From positions 24,519,218 through 24,583,217 of the forward strand of contig NC_072456.1 in the NCBI RefSeq assembly GCF_027596085.1: a stretch of DNA of 64,000 bases, read 5' to 3'. The notes under the pieces were generated by a model, which was not told the origin of the DNA, did not search any database, and saw only the letters and a list, made by a program, of their open reading frames with translations. Each line of letters starts with the position of its first letter. Positions within the stretch are counted from its first letter, which is position 1. Position numbers and translations under genes: made by a program. The DNA comes from Anoplopoma fimbria (taxonomy: Eukaryota > Chordata > Actinopteri > Perciformes > Anoplopomatidae). Shown here piece by piece: positions 49,050-63,739 of this stretch.

Positions 49050-49440
49050 TACATTACATTACATTATCCTAAGAAGTACTACCCTGAGCCTTCCGCTTAG
49101 CACTTACTGTATTTGTATTAGTTTGTTGCACTTATTGTATTCCTATTAGTTTGTTTCTGTACTTTTGCTCTGATTTATGCTCTTAGATGCTTGTTTAAGA
49201 AAGGAGATGCTCTTATGACTTCTGGTGACTAGTAGTTCTCTTGAATACCTATGTTGAACACACTTATTGTCAGTGGCTTTGGATAAAAGCGTCTGCTAAA
49301 TGACTGTAAGTGTAAATGTACAGTCATTTAGCAGACGCTTTCACCAGAAGTCATAAGTGCATCTCCTTTCTTAAACAAGCATCTAAGAGCATAAACCAGA
49401 GCAAAAGTACAGAAACAAACTAATACCAATACAATAAGTG
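49050..49440. repeat. Two 'tttagcagacgcttttatcc' elements, head to head
   Basis: A reverse copy at 49070-49310 (head 'ggataaaagcgtctgctaaa') is followed directly by a forward copy at about 49318-49440 ('cagtcatttagcagacgctt'). The forward copy lacks about 60 bp between the head and 'caccagaagtcataagtg'. Together they form an inverted repeat with about 240/120 bp arms. Confidence 0.65.
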
Positions 49441-49444
49441 CTTT

Positions 49445-50307
49445 CCTCAAACAAAGCCCCCCCCCCCAATCTCATCTCAAACCTCCTATCTAACAAACTC
49501 TTTGTCGCCGTCCATGTGTGACGTCGCTGCTGCTCCTAAAGGCCTCCGAGGAATGTTCCATATCGATATTTGGTACGGTTGTGTGGCGCTGCTGTTCTCA
49601 ACACTTAACATATGACCCAGAGGTCACTCCAGACTCATGACTGCCGTGCCTTTTTACGGCGCTGCGGTGTCGCGTTATGCAGCAAAGACTGAAACAATCT
49701 GGCGTTGGGCGGCCCTGAACAGTAAAATAGATGCAGAGTCTACACAGTTGATTGTCTGATTGAGTGGTTAGATAAAACTCAAGTTAAGACCAAAAAGGGG
49801 AGACCAAACCAAACCTAATTATTTCCACATGCAGTCCTCTCCATATGTCAGAGAAGGAATCTGCTTGGAATCCCTTTTTGGTTTCCTACTTCTTCTGATT
49901 CAGGCTGCACCCAGAACAGAGCTGCACATAGTTATAGATCACCAGTGAAAGTTTGTACCAACAGGACGCATCGCATCTTCAAGGTTTACTCAAGTAGTCT
50001 TAGCACTAGGGCTTTGGTTTTAATCCAATAAAACATAGAGTCAGTTTTGTATCCAGCGCGGAGATTTGTGCCGTCGGTCTTGAGCAACACGGGTTCCATC
50101 TGTACGCATATTTACAAATGCGGCCTTGAATTATGGCTGTTTGTTTTAGGGTTTGTCCTGCTCCTCGTCTCTCTTCCTGACTGTGGACGAAAAGCATCAC
50201 GTTGCATATGTGTTGCTTGCCAACAGAAACAGTGTGAGTGCCCTTGGAGGATATGCAGAAGCACCCTTTTGGTTGGAGCGCTGTTCTCATTTTTCAATTA
50301 CATCACT

Positions 50308-50338
<31 letters not shown>

Positions 50339-50631
50339 AACACATATTTGCTTTTGCACGGATGTTAGCTGAAGGTTTCGTGAGTTTGGAGAAAACCATC
50401 AGGAGGATAACACGTGTAGATGTCCTTTTCTGAATCCACTGTGAGTCCCTTCAAACGTCATTTGCAGCTACTTTTTTAGAAACCGGCCCTCGGTAACTCC
50501 ACATACCACCTCCACCTTCCTGGGCTGAGCTAATCCCGGAGATGCCTCGTGTACGTGGGGGCCCATCTGCTCAGCACCGTGGTACGACTGCTCTGTCCAA
50601 GGCCTGCAAATGTGATTAGTTAGAGATTACA

Positions 50632-50677
<46 letters not shown>

Positions 50678-53600
50678 TTAAATGAAACTCCCCTCTCCGA
50701 ATCAGATCCTTGTGTTTACAGGAGAAAGGGATGAAACACCGTAGGGCTTTTTGCGTCATCGAGTTCAATCCCTGGTCTTTCTCAGGTTCTGTTTTTCTTC
50801 TGCTCTGCATTGCATCACGTTCACTCCACAGTTTATGTGAAATGTTCCCAGATGCCTTATCTGCGTGTAGCATTATATAAAAACGCAGCTTGTCTTCCCC
50901 TTCTGAGTGAATGATCGTCCTGTTAGCCTCCCTCTGAGCGCTATACATATTCCACAGGCCTTTTGGTTTCGCATCGAGCTTTCTTTTTTTTTTTTTTTTT
51001 TTCCTATGCGTGACCTCCAACCGGCGCTCGGTGTTGCTCAGTTGCCAGGGCAATTTAATGTCTGGCACATCCATTCAGCACAGATGGAACTGCGAAGTCA
51101 CATGTCGTCACACTCCCCTTCCCCTGATGCCGCCCCAGCCTCGGCTCCGTCGCTCCACACAGAGCGAGTTATCTGTGTTCGCTCTCTCTCCACTCTGGTT
51201 TTTCATGTCCACTCCGCGGGGAGTGAAATAAAAGGCCTCTGCGCTTGACAAGTTGTTTTGGAACACTGATAATGATATTGTGTTGGATTGTGTGTTTGAT
51301 AAATACTTTTATTTTTTTTGAATATATGAGGTGTTCCTGATGTAGCTGGCAGTCAGTTGAAGTGGGTGTTTGTAGACGTGAGCTTGGCGAGCACCTGACT
51401 AGCTGACTGCGTGCGTATGTGTGAGAAACAAGATAAAAGACGAGGATAATGAACGCCCTGGCTTTCACTCCAGGAAAATCTCAGAGGCAGGCACTATTTA
51501 TTATTTATTTCTTGTTGTGTATTGAGCAATGTGGCCTTTTTTTATTGCACAGCAATTGAGGAAGTTGTGCAAAAAGCTGCCTCTTCGTATTGTTTTTGAG
51601 TGCATTTGCCATGTGGTTCCTGCCGTGTTGTAATCTCGGCTCTTGTTTAGGAGAAGTAGAGGGCCTCAGAGAGCAGCCGGGACCGGGACAGTGTTGAGGC
51701 GGTGAGGGAACACGGAGGGAACACGGAGGGACACTCGTGACCGATGGCTTAACGTCCCCGCCGCTACAGGCCGAGCGGCGACAGCAGGCCTGGGGGCTTT
51801 TGGGAACGTTTCAGCCCCGAGTTTAACCGCTGATGGGAGTGGCTCACACATCAGTGGACTGCTGCACAACTTTGTCTCTGCTCTCTAGTTACCAGCTTCT
51901 CCTTTTTGCGTTACCTCACTCTCAGTTTCTTTTCTCATGTGGCGTTCTTGTTGTGAGTGGGGATCCGATGCTATTTCAGTCCCGTCTTATCCGCCCAAGA
52001 TTCACGTGTATGTAATTATTAGGCAACATCCGCCACACTGCCTGGACACATACTGCGTTCACCAACGCACAAACCCTTACTTCCTGTTCCCTCCTCCCCC
52101 CCGTCCTCCGGGTATGTTTGTAAATACGTCTCATTTTAGATAACTGGTACCAATACTACAAAACACTTCTTTCCCATCTTTTGTATAAACGCTTCTCTTT
52201 CATTTAAAGTATGATTTCTGTCATTACACACGCAAATCATCATCGTATAATGTATTTAAATCATGAACAATCTGACCTAGATACTCGGATGTAAAAGCCA
52301 ATGGTTGTATGGAGATGTGCTGAGTCATAAAAACTAATCTTTTGAATCAAAAGGCAGATCTCTTCTGACATCATCTGCCATAATTGCCCTTTCGCTGCGA
52401 CGGCCAACAACAATACAGAATACATTAAGTTGTTGCTTTTTATTAATTCCATTTCTGCCCTTGTCAGCCTGGTGATGTTTGTTCCTATGAGACATGCAGC
52501 TGGGGATGGGATTCGATAAAACAATGTGACTACACGTCAAAAGGTTCTGAGGCTGATGGGGAATATTGACTCAACAATGCAATGACAGCGCTCCGTTTGT
52601 TCGAGCCAGTCTAGTGTTTGATGTTATGGAGATACCATTACCACTTCCCTTTAATGCCTTTGTATTAGGTTACTCTTATGTCCTCGTTTTGAATTCTGCA
52701 AAATTCAGCAAATATTTTGAGGAAACCCCCGGCTTCCCTGTCTAGTATTTGGCAAAGCGCATGTGACTGTGTGTCTGTGTTCTGGTGCAGCCTGTGTTGA
52801 AGCACTGGTCTTTCACTAAAGTGGCCTCCGCCTTGTTTTATTCACTCTGTTTAGTCAGTCGTAACCAGGCAGCTCTAGGCCAGAACTTGGAATATTTCTG
52901 TGTGACAAATGACAAACAAACTCTGTTTTTTATGGCCGTGTTATGTTGTCATTATATCACAACTAAGGGCCGTAGTTTGGCCCGATGCAAAGTGTAAAGT
53001 CTGTAGAAGTTATGGACGTTATAGACACATTCAATTTTAAATCTTTTATTGAAAGAATGAATAATAAAAAGACCCTTCTAGGTCGGCTTCATCCACATAC
53101 TGAGGCGGTTGCTATGGGACGCACACTAGCAGTTCGCTTATTATTTTTTTCTTCATTATTTGGCTCATTATTTAAATAGTTTGTATGTAACCGACATACT
53201 TTCCGCTGTCAGTAGGATGACTTTGATATTTGCTCGTAAAGGGCTTGCCTTTATTTGTTTGGATGTGTGTCTCTTGATGTGGCGAGGCTGCTGCTCCGGT
53301 CCTCGTGCTTCGGTTGCCAACGGCGCCGGTGAGAAGTTTCACACTTGTGGCCACTCATCTGAATTGTGGTGCTGTGCTTCCGCTTGTTCATATAACGTTA
53401 CGTAGCGCTGCATGTTGTTGAGCAGGTGGATTTCTTTTTCTCCTCAATCTACTCCTCCATTTTGTACCAGGTTTTAGCAGCTTAATTTGTATCTGTAACC
53501 TGGCAGAAGTCTCTTTTCATCCGTGTGCATGTGAATCCATGTTTATTTATGTCCCTTTTTTTAGAAAAATCTATTTATTTTAAGGTTGGCATCAGCTCAG

Positions 53601-56600
53601 CTCGCCTGGCAGATGTGTGTGTGTGTGTGTGTGAGCCAGGGTCGGTGTGTCAGGTTGTAGGTGTTTTGAGGTCATGAGGTCGGGGGTCAAAGGTGAGTTT
53701 AGGGTCAGGGCTGTAGTAAAAATGCCCAGCCTGTGAGGGGATGAGAATGTCAGCTATGAGGGTCTCGTTCCACCTGACACTTTCAGGCTGGTCTTCTGCC
53801 TCTTTGGTCACGTGACTCTGCATATCTGGAATATTCTCACCAGAGGAAGTTTCAAGGCAGCAGTCTGCTTAAAGGAATATGTCAAGATAGGAGATTTAAT
53901 GGTTTGTAAACTAGGCTACATCTTTGCGTTAAATTCATGAACATGGATTTAGACGTTGTGGCACAATGAGTGGGATTTTTCAGTTGCGGTTTGTAAACAT
54001 TCAAAGTTGGCCCCGGCTCAGCGAGGGTTACGGCGCTCGCCAACCCCAGGTTCCCACACTCATTCTGGAACCAGCTTTGTCCAGTTGGCGCTTCCTCTCG
54101 CTGTAATTGCATTTAGTCTTTCGCTGTGTGCTCCAGTATTCCTAGCTTCCTCTTGGATGCGTCGTTAGTTTGACACTCAGAGTTGTCCTGAACACAACGA
54201 AATGAAAATAAAAGTGTAAATGCAGAGTGCACGGTCTCCGTAACAGACTCCACACACTTAGTGATGATGGAGAGGGATGATTATTTGTATGAGTCTAAAT
54301 ATTGTTTTTAAGGAAAATCTGACCTTTTTAACTGGTATTTAGATTGGGAAAGAAAGCCCTGGTGTTATAAACAGGATGGACAAAATATTAGGAACGCCTC
54401 TCCGGTTTTATGCGAAAGGCTGAAAGGCTGTTGACTTGAAACGGAGCATATTCCCAGCGTCATCCATCGCACCGCGGCTCATAAACTTCATCCAAACCGA
54501 GGGAGCGCACTCACATTTCAAATATACCTCTTACTTCATTGGACGTGTGTGTGTGTGTGTGTGCTCAGGTGTTTCGAGTTAAATGGATGTCGGCGGGACT
54601 TTTGTGAGTGTTTTTGTTCGAATCCCACCCGCCAACTGGCCCAATAGAACATAAACAGAGCGCTGCCGCACCCTTCCACTTCCCCTTCACATTGTCCCGA
54701 TCCACCAGTCTGGATCAGAGACGAGGCTTTCTTCTCACAACACGGCCCCCTCATCTATCTGTCTAAACCCTGAGTGTGTTTGGCCGAGAGCTGAGCCTCG
54801 GCTATGTCATGGAAACTGGTGAACTTGGTCCTGATCCCTGCCAAAGACAATAGATCAGACACAGACAAACACGATTCCCCTCTCCGGTTCCTCCTCTCGT
54901 CTCCTTCGTGTTGTTGTGCACTCTTTCCTCACCGTCAGTCAGGCCAGTTCAGGTGCTTTTTGTTGGCTTTTTTGACCCCTTTCTTTTTATTTTGTTTTTA
55001 GAACCGCGTAAAATAAATATGAAGCCGTATCCTCTGCACCTGTTCTGCTTTTCATCTTCTTTGATGAGTGAAAAGGGATGTTTCCTGTCTTAAGAAGATG
55101 TGTGTTTCTCTCTCTGTGTCATCTCAAAGGAACCCGTTCACTTCTGTGTGACTGAGACAACCTGTTTCCTGTCTGCTTTTGTCAGGTCGGGTCTTGACAT
55201 GCAGACGGAGACTTGCACTCACATGCCCACAGTCACACACTTCACCAACTGTCAAACTGGGTGTTAATTCATCTCATTCACACTGTTTTTGTTTTAAATC
55301 TCAATGTCATATGACCTGAGGTGAGAGTACAATGAAACTCGTATGCTTACTAAAGACAAGGCAGTGACCGAAGCAGTACAGACTTATTATACACAATTCA
55401 GACGGATCGCTAACAGTAGGAGAGTAAGGTAAGTTTATTTATATAGCACATTTTAAACTCGTATACTCAGAAAACTGGAAAAACCACAATTCACTTGCAT
55501 ACAAATGTACTTTTTATTTAAATGACATTTTCAACGATGAGTCGACTAATCGATTCGTTGATCGACAGAGAAAGAATCTGCAATTTTTTTATAAATCCTG
55601 TATGCAAAAATGGCAGAAATGGCTTTTTCAGCCTCAAATATAGATATTTGTCGCTTTTATATCCGTTTTTATTTATACAATATTAAATATTTGTAGCTTT
55701 TTGACTGAGAAAACAAGACATTTAAAGTAACCACCTTGGGATTTGAGAAACTGTGATTTAAATGTTCTTTATTTCCTGATATGTTATTGACCAAAAGATG
55801 AATCTATTTAAACCAGAAATATGAATAATAATCGATATTAAAAAGTACATTCTGAATATTTGGCAAAATGTGGATGCCATCTTCCCACCTCATATGGCAT
55901 CCAGACAGCTGTCATGAATTCATCCGTTTCCTCCCACCACACACTACAGACAGGTGGAGTTTCTGTCTGTTCCTAGTTTTGTTTTAATATTTCTATAAGG
56001 GATATTTGCAATATGTATGAATATGTTGAATTCCTGGCATTACGGCTGTGACATTTATAACTGCTCGTCTAAGCTCAGTGCTCGAGCTGCCCCCCCCCAA
56101 ACCAAAGACATTTTTAGTGCACGAACAAAACTGACTTTCACCACAAAGAATCAAACAAACGCACAATTTTAAATATTGTATTTACCAGACGTGTGCTCCA
56201 AAGACTCCTGGACATTAAGTTAAGCATGAGAAAAGCATAAAAAACGACTAATCGAGGGAAGAAATCTTAGTCAACAAAAATAGATTAATTGTGGCAGCCC
56301 TACTAGCAACTTCACATGACTAGTTACCCAGAAAAACTTGATGGACAGGCCTTCATTTGACTGTGCCTTGTATGCGAAAGGATAACCTCATTGTTTTTCC
56401 TGTTGCCTTTTGTCTCAACGTTAGAATCTGACAAAGCTGGGAGGATTTGGGGGGGGAGAGAAGAGGGAGAGGGAACAATGTCCTTCCTATTTTTAGTCAA
56501 TAGATGAACGTTTATCTGCACACGCATCCTGTCTGTACTCGTCCTCCGAGACGGGAACCGAGGCCTCGAAAACCAGTCGTCGTCTGTGCAGCTCCGGCAC

Positions 56601-57410
56601 ATATCGGCCGTGGGAGGGTCACAAAAAGGGGGTGTGAGGGGCTCTTTCAGGGGGAGAAAGAGAGAGAGAGAGAGAAGAGGGGGAGGGGGGGAGGACGAGT
56701 GCAGGCGTTGAAGAGATACAGCTGTTTCTCCGGTCTCAGCTGTTGCTCCTCTTCCATTCGATGCAGGCTCGGTTTCTCCCCCTCTCTCTCTTTCTCAAAC
56801 ACACACACACACACACACACTAACTGGAAGAAGCACACAGTGTAACATTGTTCTTGTGAGAAAAGATGAAACAAGCAATCCTTCATAGCGGCTATCAGAT
56901 GGGAATAGAGAGTGCTCGCCGTATTAGTAAGAGAGGCAGCTGTGGACAGATGAGGCCAAATCTGTCTTTCTGTTCTGCGTCACATTTTCTTATTGTTTCT
57001 CTTTTCTTTGATTTTGGTTTATTTTTCTACCATGAAGTAAGATGGGCCTGCTTTTATTTTCTTAAAAAGTAATTGATTACCTTTTCAGCCCCTCCTGTAT
57101 CTCCTTTGACCCCCCCCCCCCGTGTGTGTCGGTGTCATGTTCTATGCCCCCGTGTGACCTCTGACCTAGTGAACTGTGTGTGTGTGGTCATACCCCGCCC
57201 TTTGACCAGCTATTCGGGTGGCAGTTTTGAAGAAGTCCTGGTTCTCACAAGTGTTGGGAGGTTGACACACTTATCCTCCCCCCCCCCCCCCCGTCTTACT
57301 CAAGCCTTCCCCTACTTGGAAGCGCTCCCTGTTGTGTGTTTTTTAGGATGTAATTGGTCATTTCATCAGGCCCTGGAGACTGGGCAATGCTGTGTTAGGG
57401 GAAGTCATGC
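49445..57410. other. No gene seen; possible intron
   Basis: Frames of up to 152 codons exist, but none shows a domain, conserved splice borders or a known start. It holds an (AT)n run at 50312-50338, a short GT tract at 50634-50667 and poly-T at 50983-51002. A MITE-like pair of ends lies at about 55535-55570 (gagtcgactaatcgattcgt) and 56245-56305 (ttaattgtggcagccctact). Confidence 0.45.
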
Positions 57411-57416
57411 GTGTAG

Positions 57417-57417
57417 C

Positions 57418-57499
<82 letters not shown>
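57417..57499 (+). repeat. (GT)n microsatellite
   Basis: GT tract with one GG break near 57464. Confidence 0.95.
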
Positions 57500-57500
<1 letters not shown>

Positions 57501-57669
57501 CATGCGTTAAGCTGTAATGGGAGGACTGTTTTCTCAGTCGTGCTCAGTTAAGCAGGTTCAAAGTGACTCGAGTCCCGGATCAAAACTAATCTTAAATACT
57601 CAAAAGCTCATGGAGATATTGTCGGGTATCGTTTCCTCCCCCCCCCACGCTTTTTGTCTTACTGAAAAC

Positions 57670-57670
<1 letters not shown>

Positions 57671-57709
<39 letters not shown>
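57671..57709 (+). repeat. (AC)n microsatellite
   Basis: About 19 AC units. Confidence 0.9.
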
Positions 57710-57712
<3 letters not shown>

Positions 57713-57719
57713 TAAACTA

Positions 57720-60700
57720 ACAGAAACTTGATTACGGCGTGTTTGCCTTGTCGTTGTTGGCCGGTGCACTGGCTCCTTTGGGTCAAGTATCGTAGCGGAG
57801 CAACATGAGCGCCGACAGAATGACTTGTTGGAGGAGGATGAGCTCGTTGTGATAGAGGTGCTACATTTTTCTTTTTCGGAATTTCCCATTTAAATACCTG
57901 GACTGCGGCGGTCCGCCAAAGTCTATTTTTTTTCCTGGCACATTTACTTAGTGAACCTAAAATAGAATCTCGTCGAATCAGCTTTACAGCCCCCCCGATC
58001 CATCCTTCTTTATATATCGTTATAGTCATATATATGTATAGTTTATAGTATATACGTTCACAGTGTAGCATCATCAGGGATCTATGACTACGGGGATTTA
58101 ATGCCGATCTCCTGAATGCATATTTTTACAGAAAATTGACCGATAATGATCAACAGTAAAACCTAATTTCACACTATTATGGTTAAACTATGATATTCAT
58201 CTGCGGTTCACATTTGTGCTGAACCATTGGGGCTTATAGCCCTCAACATGTGTGCAACTAGGTTTAAGGGTTTATTTAAAGTAACATTAAGACTGTGTGA
58301 CCTTTTGGCCGGCAGGAGCGGGCTTGTACCGTCGTCAGTTTATTTCTAGAACGAAGGTATTGTTGTCCCAGGACTTCAGGTGTTATATAATTGTATGGCT
58401 TGTCAGGTTGCAGCATGTCATGTCTCTTAAGTGGTTTCACTCAAGAGCCCCAAGGGGCCCGACCGGAACTCAGTCATCATCAATGCTGCCTGTCTGTCTT
58501 TGTGGTAGCATCGCTGTGAAGGCGATAGAACTGTATTTTTGAGTGGCAGACGGAGACGAGGAAGTTTTGTTTAGAGCGTGACTCACAAACCCTCATGACC
58601 CCGAAAATAGAAAAAATGATTGCACAACTTCAATAGTGTTGTTATTGTTAGGATGTATTAACTGGCTTATTGTCGGGGAGAAATGGTGAAAAAGTCGATT
58701 TGATTTCTGATTAACTTACACTCTTACAATCTCTTCACCAGAGTTGTATAAAACTAATTCACCCCCCCAAACAATAGACAAAAATGTCCAATTTGTATAT
58801 CAACTTTCCTTAAAACCAACACTAAGCCACTTCCTGTCTCTATCACCAGAGTTTTAATGTGACCACCACAATAAAAGCCACACTGCTTTTACTGTAAAAA
58901 GCAGCTACAGGAAGTGTTGCCCCCGTATTACCAGCAAGCTAACATCACTTAATCTCTGTGGTAACACTTCCCTGTTGCCTTTTGTACTTGTGTGTTGTTG
59001 TTTGCTTTTTGTCTCTAGGCTGTCACATGCTATCTGAGTCCAAACTGCCTATCTAGACGGAGATAGACAGGAAACCGCTCTAATATTCTGCTATGACACA
59101 GACTACAGATAATATATTGTCAGTGCTGCAGTGTGTTGTTTGTTATCATCCTGAGCTGCTCTGAAACATTTTGTGTCATTCCACAAGTTTAAAGAATGCG
59201 AGCTGGAGGAGTCTCAATGAATATTCACATGAATCACCACATGAAATGTATATTTTTACAATGTTTCTTTTATCACATATAAACATGTAACATGACATTT
59301 TAATAGGATACCTACATCAGTAAAAAGCATAGAAACCTCTCTTCTGTTTTACAAACCTATCATCTTATAGTACATTGTCAAAAGCTTGATGGTGAAACAT
59401 AGTTGGGTGTTACATCTGGCAACCAAAAGGGCTATAAATTGGTTGCAAATGTCAAACTGGAGCCCTGGAGCCTTTTCACATTATAGTCACTTTATTGTTG
59501 TTGGATGCTGGTAAGTTCAAAGCATCAAAACATGTAATTAACTCAGTAAAAAAAGCTTTACTTTCCTTCATAAACAAATGGGGAGAAGATGTAGCAAAGT
59601 GAGACACCGAGGCTTAAAGATTCGTTTCCTAATGCTGTGGAAGCCGATATAGTGATGGATGAGTGTGCTGTGCAGGCGTCTGGGCTCTGCTCACATTTAT
59701 CTCTTATTCTTATTCTGGTTTAGTCTTTTCTCTATCTGGCCTACATCGTCACGTTTAGCCCCCAGCTGTCCACGAGGAAGTTTTTACTGCTGTGGGTCCG
59801 ACTTGTGCCAGTCCTCAGAGACTCATCGAGGAAGACATCGAGATCGTATCAGTTTCCTCTAAACATTACTGACTGCTCCGCCGGCCTGTATTGTTCGACT
59901 GCCCTTTCCTCGTTAATAGTCCGTGCAGAGGGAGCGACCGCAGACATCAACGCTCCTGCCAACTCCGCACTTCCTCCACTTCCTCTCTCGCTCTCTCTCC
60001 ACCCCCCTCTTGCCCTTTTTTCTTTTTCTTTTACTCCCCCACTCATCTGTCACCACGCTCAGGTCGCCTAGCCTTCAGCAGGAGAGTTGAACTTGGACTG
60101 GGCCGCCTGCCCGCTCCCATTTGGGCCACAAATCAGGCTGAAGCCAACACACATGGACATGGACTCACAGAACTGTAGGCCGGTTTTCTGCCCACACGTG
60201 ACGGCCGGCTGCTCTGGGGCTCAGCCACATGCCGCTGCTTACAAGCTTGGCACCGTAGTTTCTCTTCAGTTCGTTTGATGGATAACCAGATACAGTAATC
60301 CAGACCAGTTGGGCCCATTATTGTGCCTCTAGGTTGCCATAGTTTTATTTTATTGCCGCATCCAGCTGTTGGCCAAGCTATCGAATGTAGCCGCTATCTT
60401 GCTCCGTGAGAGTCGTACATACCGAGTGTGCGTCTGTGCCACTGTGAGGGGGGATGTGCCAGGAGAAAAGACAGAAGCGAGGCCTTGAACAGCCTGTCTG
60501 TACAGCCGGAGCTCTAATTATCATCCCAGAGAGCTGCAGGGATCGAGGGAGAAGGGAAGAAAGAGGGTGAGAGAGGGAGGGAGAGGGAGAGAGGGAGGCA
60601 AGTGTATCTATAAAAAGCCTAATCACACCCCACGGTGCGAGCTGCTGCTACGACACCGATTTAGAACCAGTGGAATTTCACAAACAGGGTGTACAGATCT

Positions 60701-62225
60701 AACTAAACTGGGTTTAGCTGCGTGTGTGTGTGTGTGTGTGTCTGCTTAACACACACCATGACGTCTGTATGTTTTTGTCAGCTGATCTGAATAACAATCA
60801 GCTGACAACGTTCATCTAGAGGACAGTCCTGGTGATAGTATTTAATCGGAAAATGAAGCTTTCATCGTATATCTAGTTACAATAATCCGGCAGTGTTCAC
60901 ATATTATTTGTCATCACATAGATTTAATATCGAAGGATTTTGGCTACGTCGGAAATCACCTACATTGAAAATCACACACACACACACACACACCTGAGCC
61001 CCGCCTCTATCTGAGAGTAGCTCTTCACAGGATGCTGATTGGTCCAGACACAAACGCATTACTTGATCCCTGACAAGATGGATGTTTTTCGTGTGATATG
61101 CGATCCTGCGGTTCTCACCTGATCTCGTAACATTGTGAGCCGCTCAACCCAATATATGTGCCTCATGAAACACAGAAATATTGAATGTATAGAGGTCATA
61201 CCAGATTAAGTAATCTAAGGGTGGATTCACTCTCGGCTTGTTTGGACCAGTTGTTTCGACGCTCCAGGTCTGGTTGGCTTGGGCGTATGTGAACACACCA
61301 ATAACACTCAAACACTCGTGTGGTTTGTTTGCAGTCTGAACAAAATCGATACATCTGTAACAACTGGATCTCCCGTTGCCTGATGGATAGATGGATGGAT
61401 AGAAAAAAACAACAATTTATGCTCATAAACCTGCCAAGATAATCTAATCACATTTACCTGCACCATCTGAAGAATAATCTCTGTGTGAATGGTGGTAGTC
61501 GCAGTCGAGATGCTCTTTAAGTGTTCACTTAATGAACACTGGTTTATTAACCGCAAGCAGTACACGCTGCCGGTGCTCCAAAAACACCAAAAAAAGAGAG
61601 AGGATGTGTTTTGAGGCAAAATCTTCACTGCAATATTTTTGTTACCGATGAGAGAACAGCTTGCCCATACGTGGCATTTGTTTACAACTTTTGGAAAGCT
61701 CTTGACTGTTGTTGTGTGAGCAATAAAAAAACCAAAGGGGAAAATGCAACATTTATCAGAGAATCAGAACAAAGCAAACAAACTGCAGCTCTGAAAAACG
61801 CCCTGAGATTAGAGGCACTTTCTCTGCCGCTGTGGGTTGAGATGATGATGAGCAAAGAGGACAAGAAAGGGTCGATCATTTTAGTATAATCTTAGTATAT
61901 TGGATTATCATTCTAGATACCAAGAGCTATGCATCAATTTCATCAGCTAATCAGTTTGTGTTTATTTTCTGAATTTGGATCAGAATAAAAGTCTGATTGC
62001 TTTTAGTGCATGACAACTATGATGCTGCTGTGATTTTGAGAAACTTTGGACTGTTAAAATATTATTTATTAAGGTTCAAAGTAAGTAATAGATTATTATT
62101 TTTTTTAAGACCCTCTTTGCCCTTGGGTGCTCTGTTTTTCCTGCACGATTATGCTTATTCCCAGTCACAGACAGGCCTGAATATTCATGAGCCGATGGCT
62201 CGGTGTGTTGGAGGGCAGAGCACAG
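57720..62225. other. No gene seen; possible intron
   Basis: No supported exon, RNA gene or complete mobile element. Short AC tracts lie at 60973-60992 and GT at 60721-60740. Confidence 0.45.
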
Positions 62226-62227
62226 CT

Positions 62228-62393
<166 letters not shown>

Positions 62394-62852
62394 ACTGGGT
62401 TCATTACCTATTGATTAAAAAAATACAAACTGTCAAATGATGTGGCGTCATAAAATTAAGTTTCTGTCTTCTTTTTCTGCACTCTGATGCTGTGAAAAAG
62501 CCAGATAATGTGTTTTCTGTGTCGATGGCGCTTCACCCCGTAAGCAGCGGGGGGAACCAGAGTGTGGTGTAAACTATGTTTTGCAATCCACGCTATCCCT
62601 CAGAGTTCTAAACCTGTTCAGTGTGTGAGAGTTAAAGTGATGAAACACCCCGTTCTAGGAAGGATTAGTCGGAGAGCCTTGGGCAAAAAAACTGCTATTT
62701 AAAATGTGAGCAAATACAGAACATTGTTTTTATGCAGAGATGTGAGGGATTGCGTATAAAGCTGCAGTGTTTTTGTTGTTCCTGCAGTTTTTACTCCTAC
62801 TGGTTGACCGCCATCAGAACAACAGTTAAGTGATGGTGTGAAGGGGTTGTTG

Positions 62853-62853
62853 G

Positions 62854-62913
<60 letters not shown>
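62853..62913 (+). repeat. (AC)n microsatellite
   Basis: About 30 AC units. Confidence 0.95.
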
Positions 62914-62917
<4 letters not shown>

Positions 62918-63019
62918 CATTGTCCCCCTGCAGGCAGTACCACTAACCTTCGTGTGAACAGCCAACCTGCCGAGTGAAAGCAGTGTGTGTATCGAACTGC
63001 TGTGATATGCAGCCACACG

Positions 63020-63052
<33 letters not shown>

Positions 63053-63685
63053 AGTGAGAGATCGACAGGGCCCCTCTTATCTCTAGATCAATAGTGTTCT
63101 CCGGGGGAGGCTCCACTAGAGCCCGGGGAAAGATGGAACCAGGATCCGATCCCCGATGCTTTAACGTCACTGAACCGGCTCTGCAGTAGTTATGACCAAA
63201 GTTGGAAGTACGGCTTCTCCGTTTTGTTCCTGTACACACTGGAGTGTAAAGATGGATTGTAGGAGTAAACCTACATTTTATATTTCATATGCTTGTAAAC
63301 ACACGATGGTTAAGGTTGTGTCCTAACTCGTTCACAGGTTGAGCCCAGTTGAAGTGTGTACTAGTGCAGACCTGTGTGGCTGGGCAATTAATTTGTTTTT
63401 ACTATCGATAACAATTTTTGTCCTCCCAAGATTATGAAAACAAGATTATAGAGGTAAAAAGATTAATTGTGACCCGTTCCGTATTGCAATGATGCTCTGG
63501 TTTTTGTCTTGTGTTATAAATTCCTTTTTAGTCAGCTTAATCCCTTTTATGGGACCCTGTCCCGGCGCTGGCTGGCCCTCGCCGGGTGTAATACCTCAGA
63601 CAGGCACTAGGTCGGCCCTCTGCCCGGCCCTCGTCGCTTCAAGGGGCTGGTGACTTAGTGCTGCTGCCCCTTCTCTTCTCCCCAG

Positions 63686-63739
63686 GTCTGCGGAGATGTC
63701 GGCAACCCACCTGACCAGTCTTTGCTCCATGCTTTCTGG
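63686..63739 (+). other. Weak candidate coding-start exon
   Basis: A good pyrimidine tract and acceptor (ttctcttctccccag) is followed by an ATG at 63696 in fair context. The frame reads MSATHLTSLCSMLSG up to a donor-like gg|gtgtga at 63739/63740. The surrounding 130 bp are GC-richer than their neighbours. The protein is not recognised and the donor is weak, so this may be chance. Confidence 0.18.
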
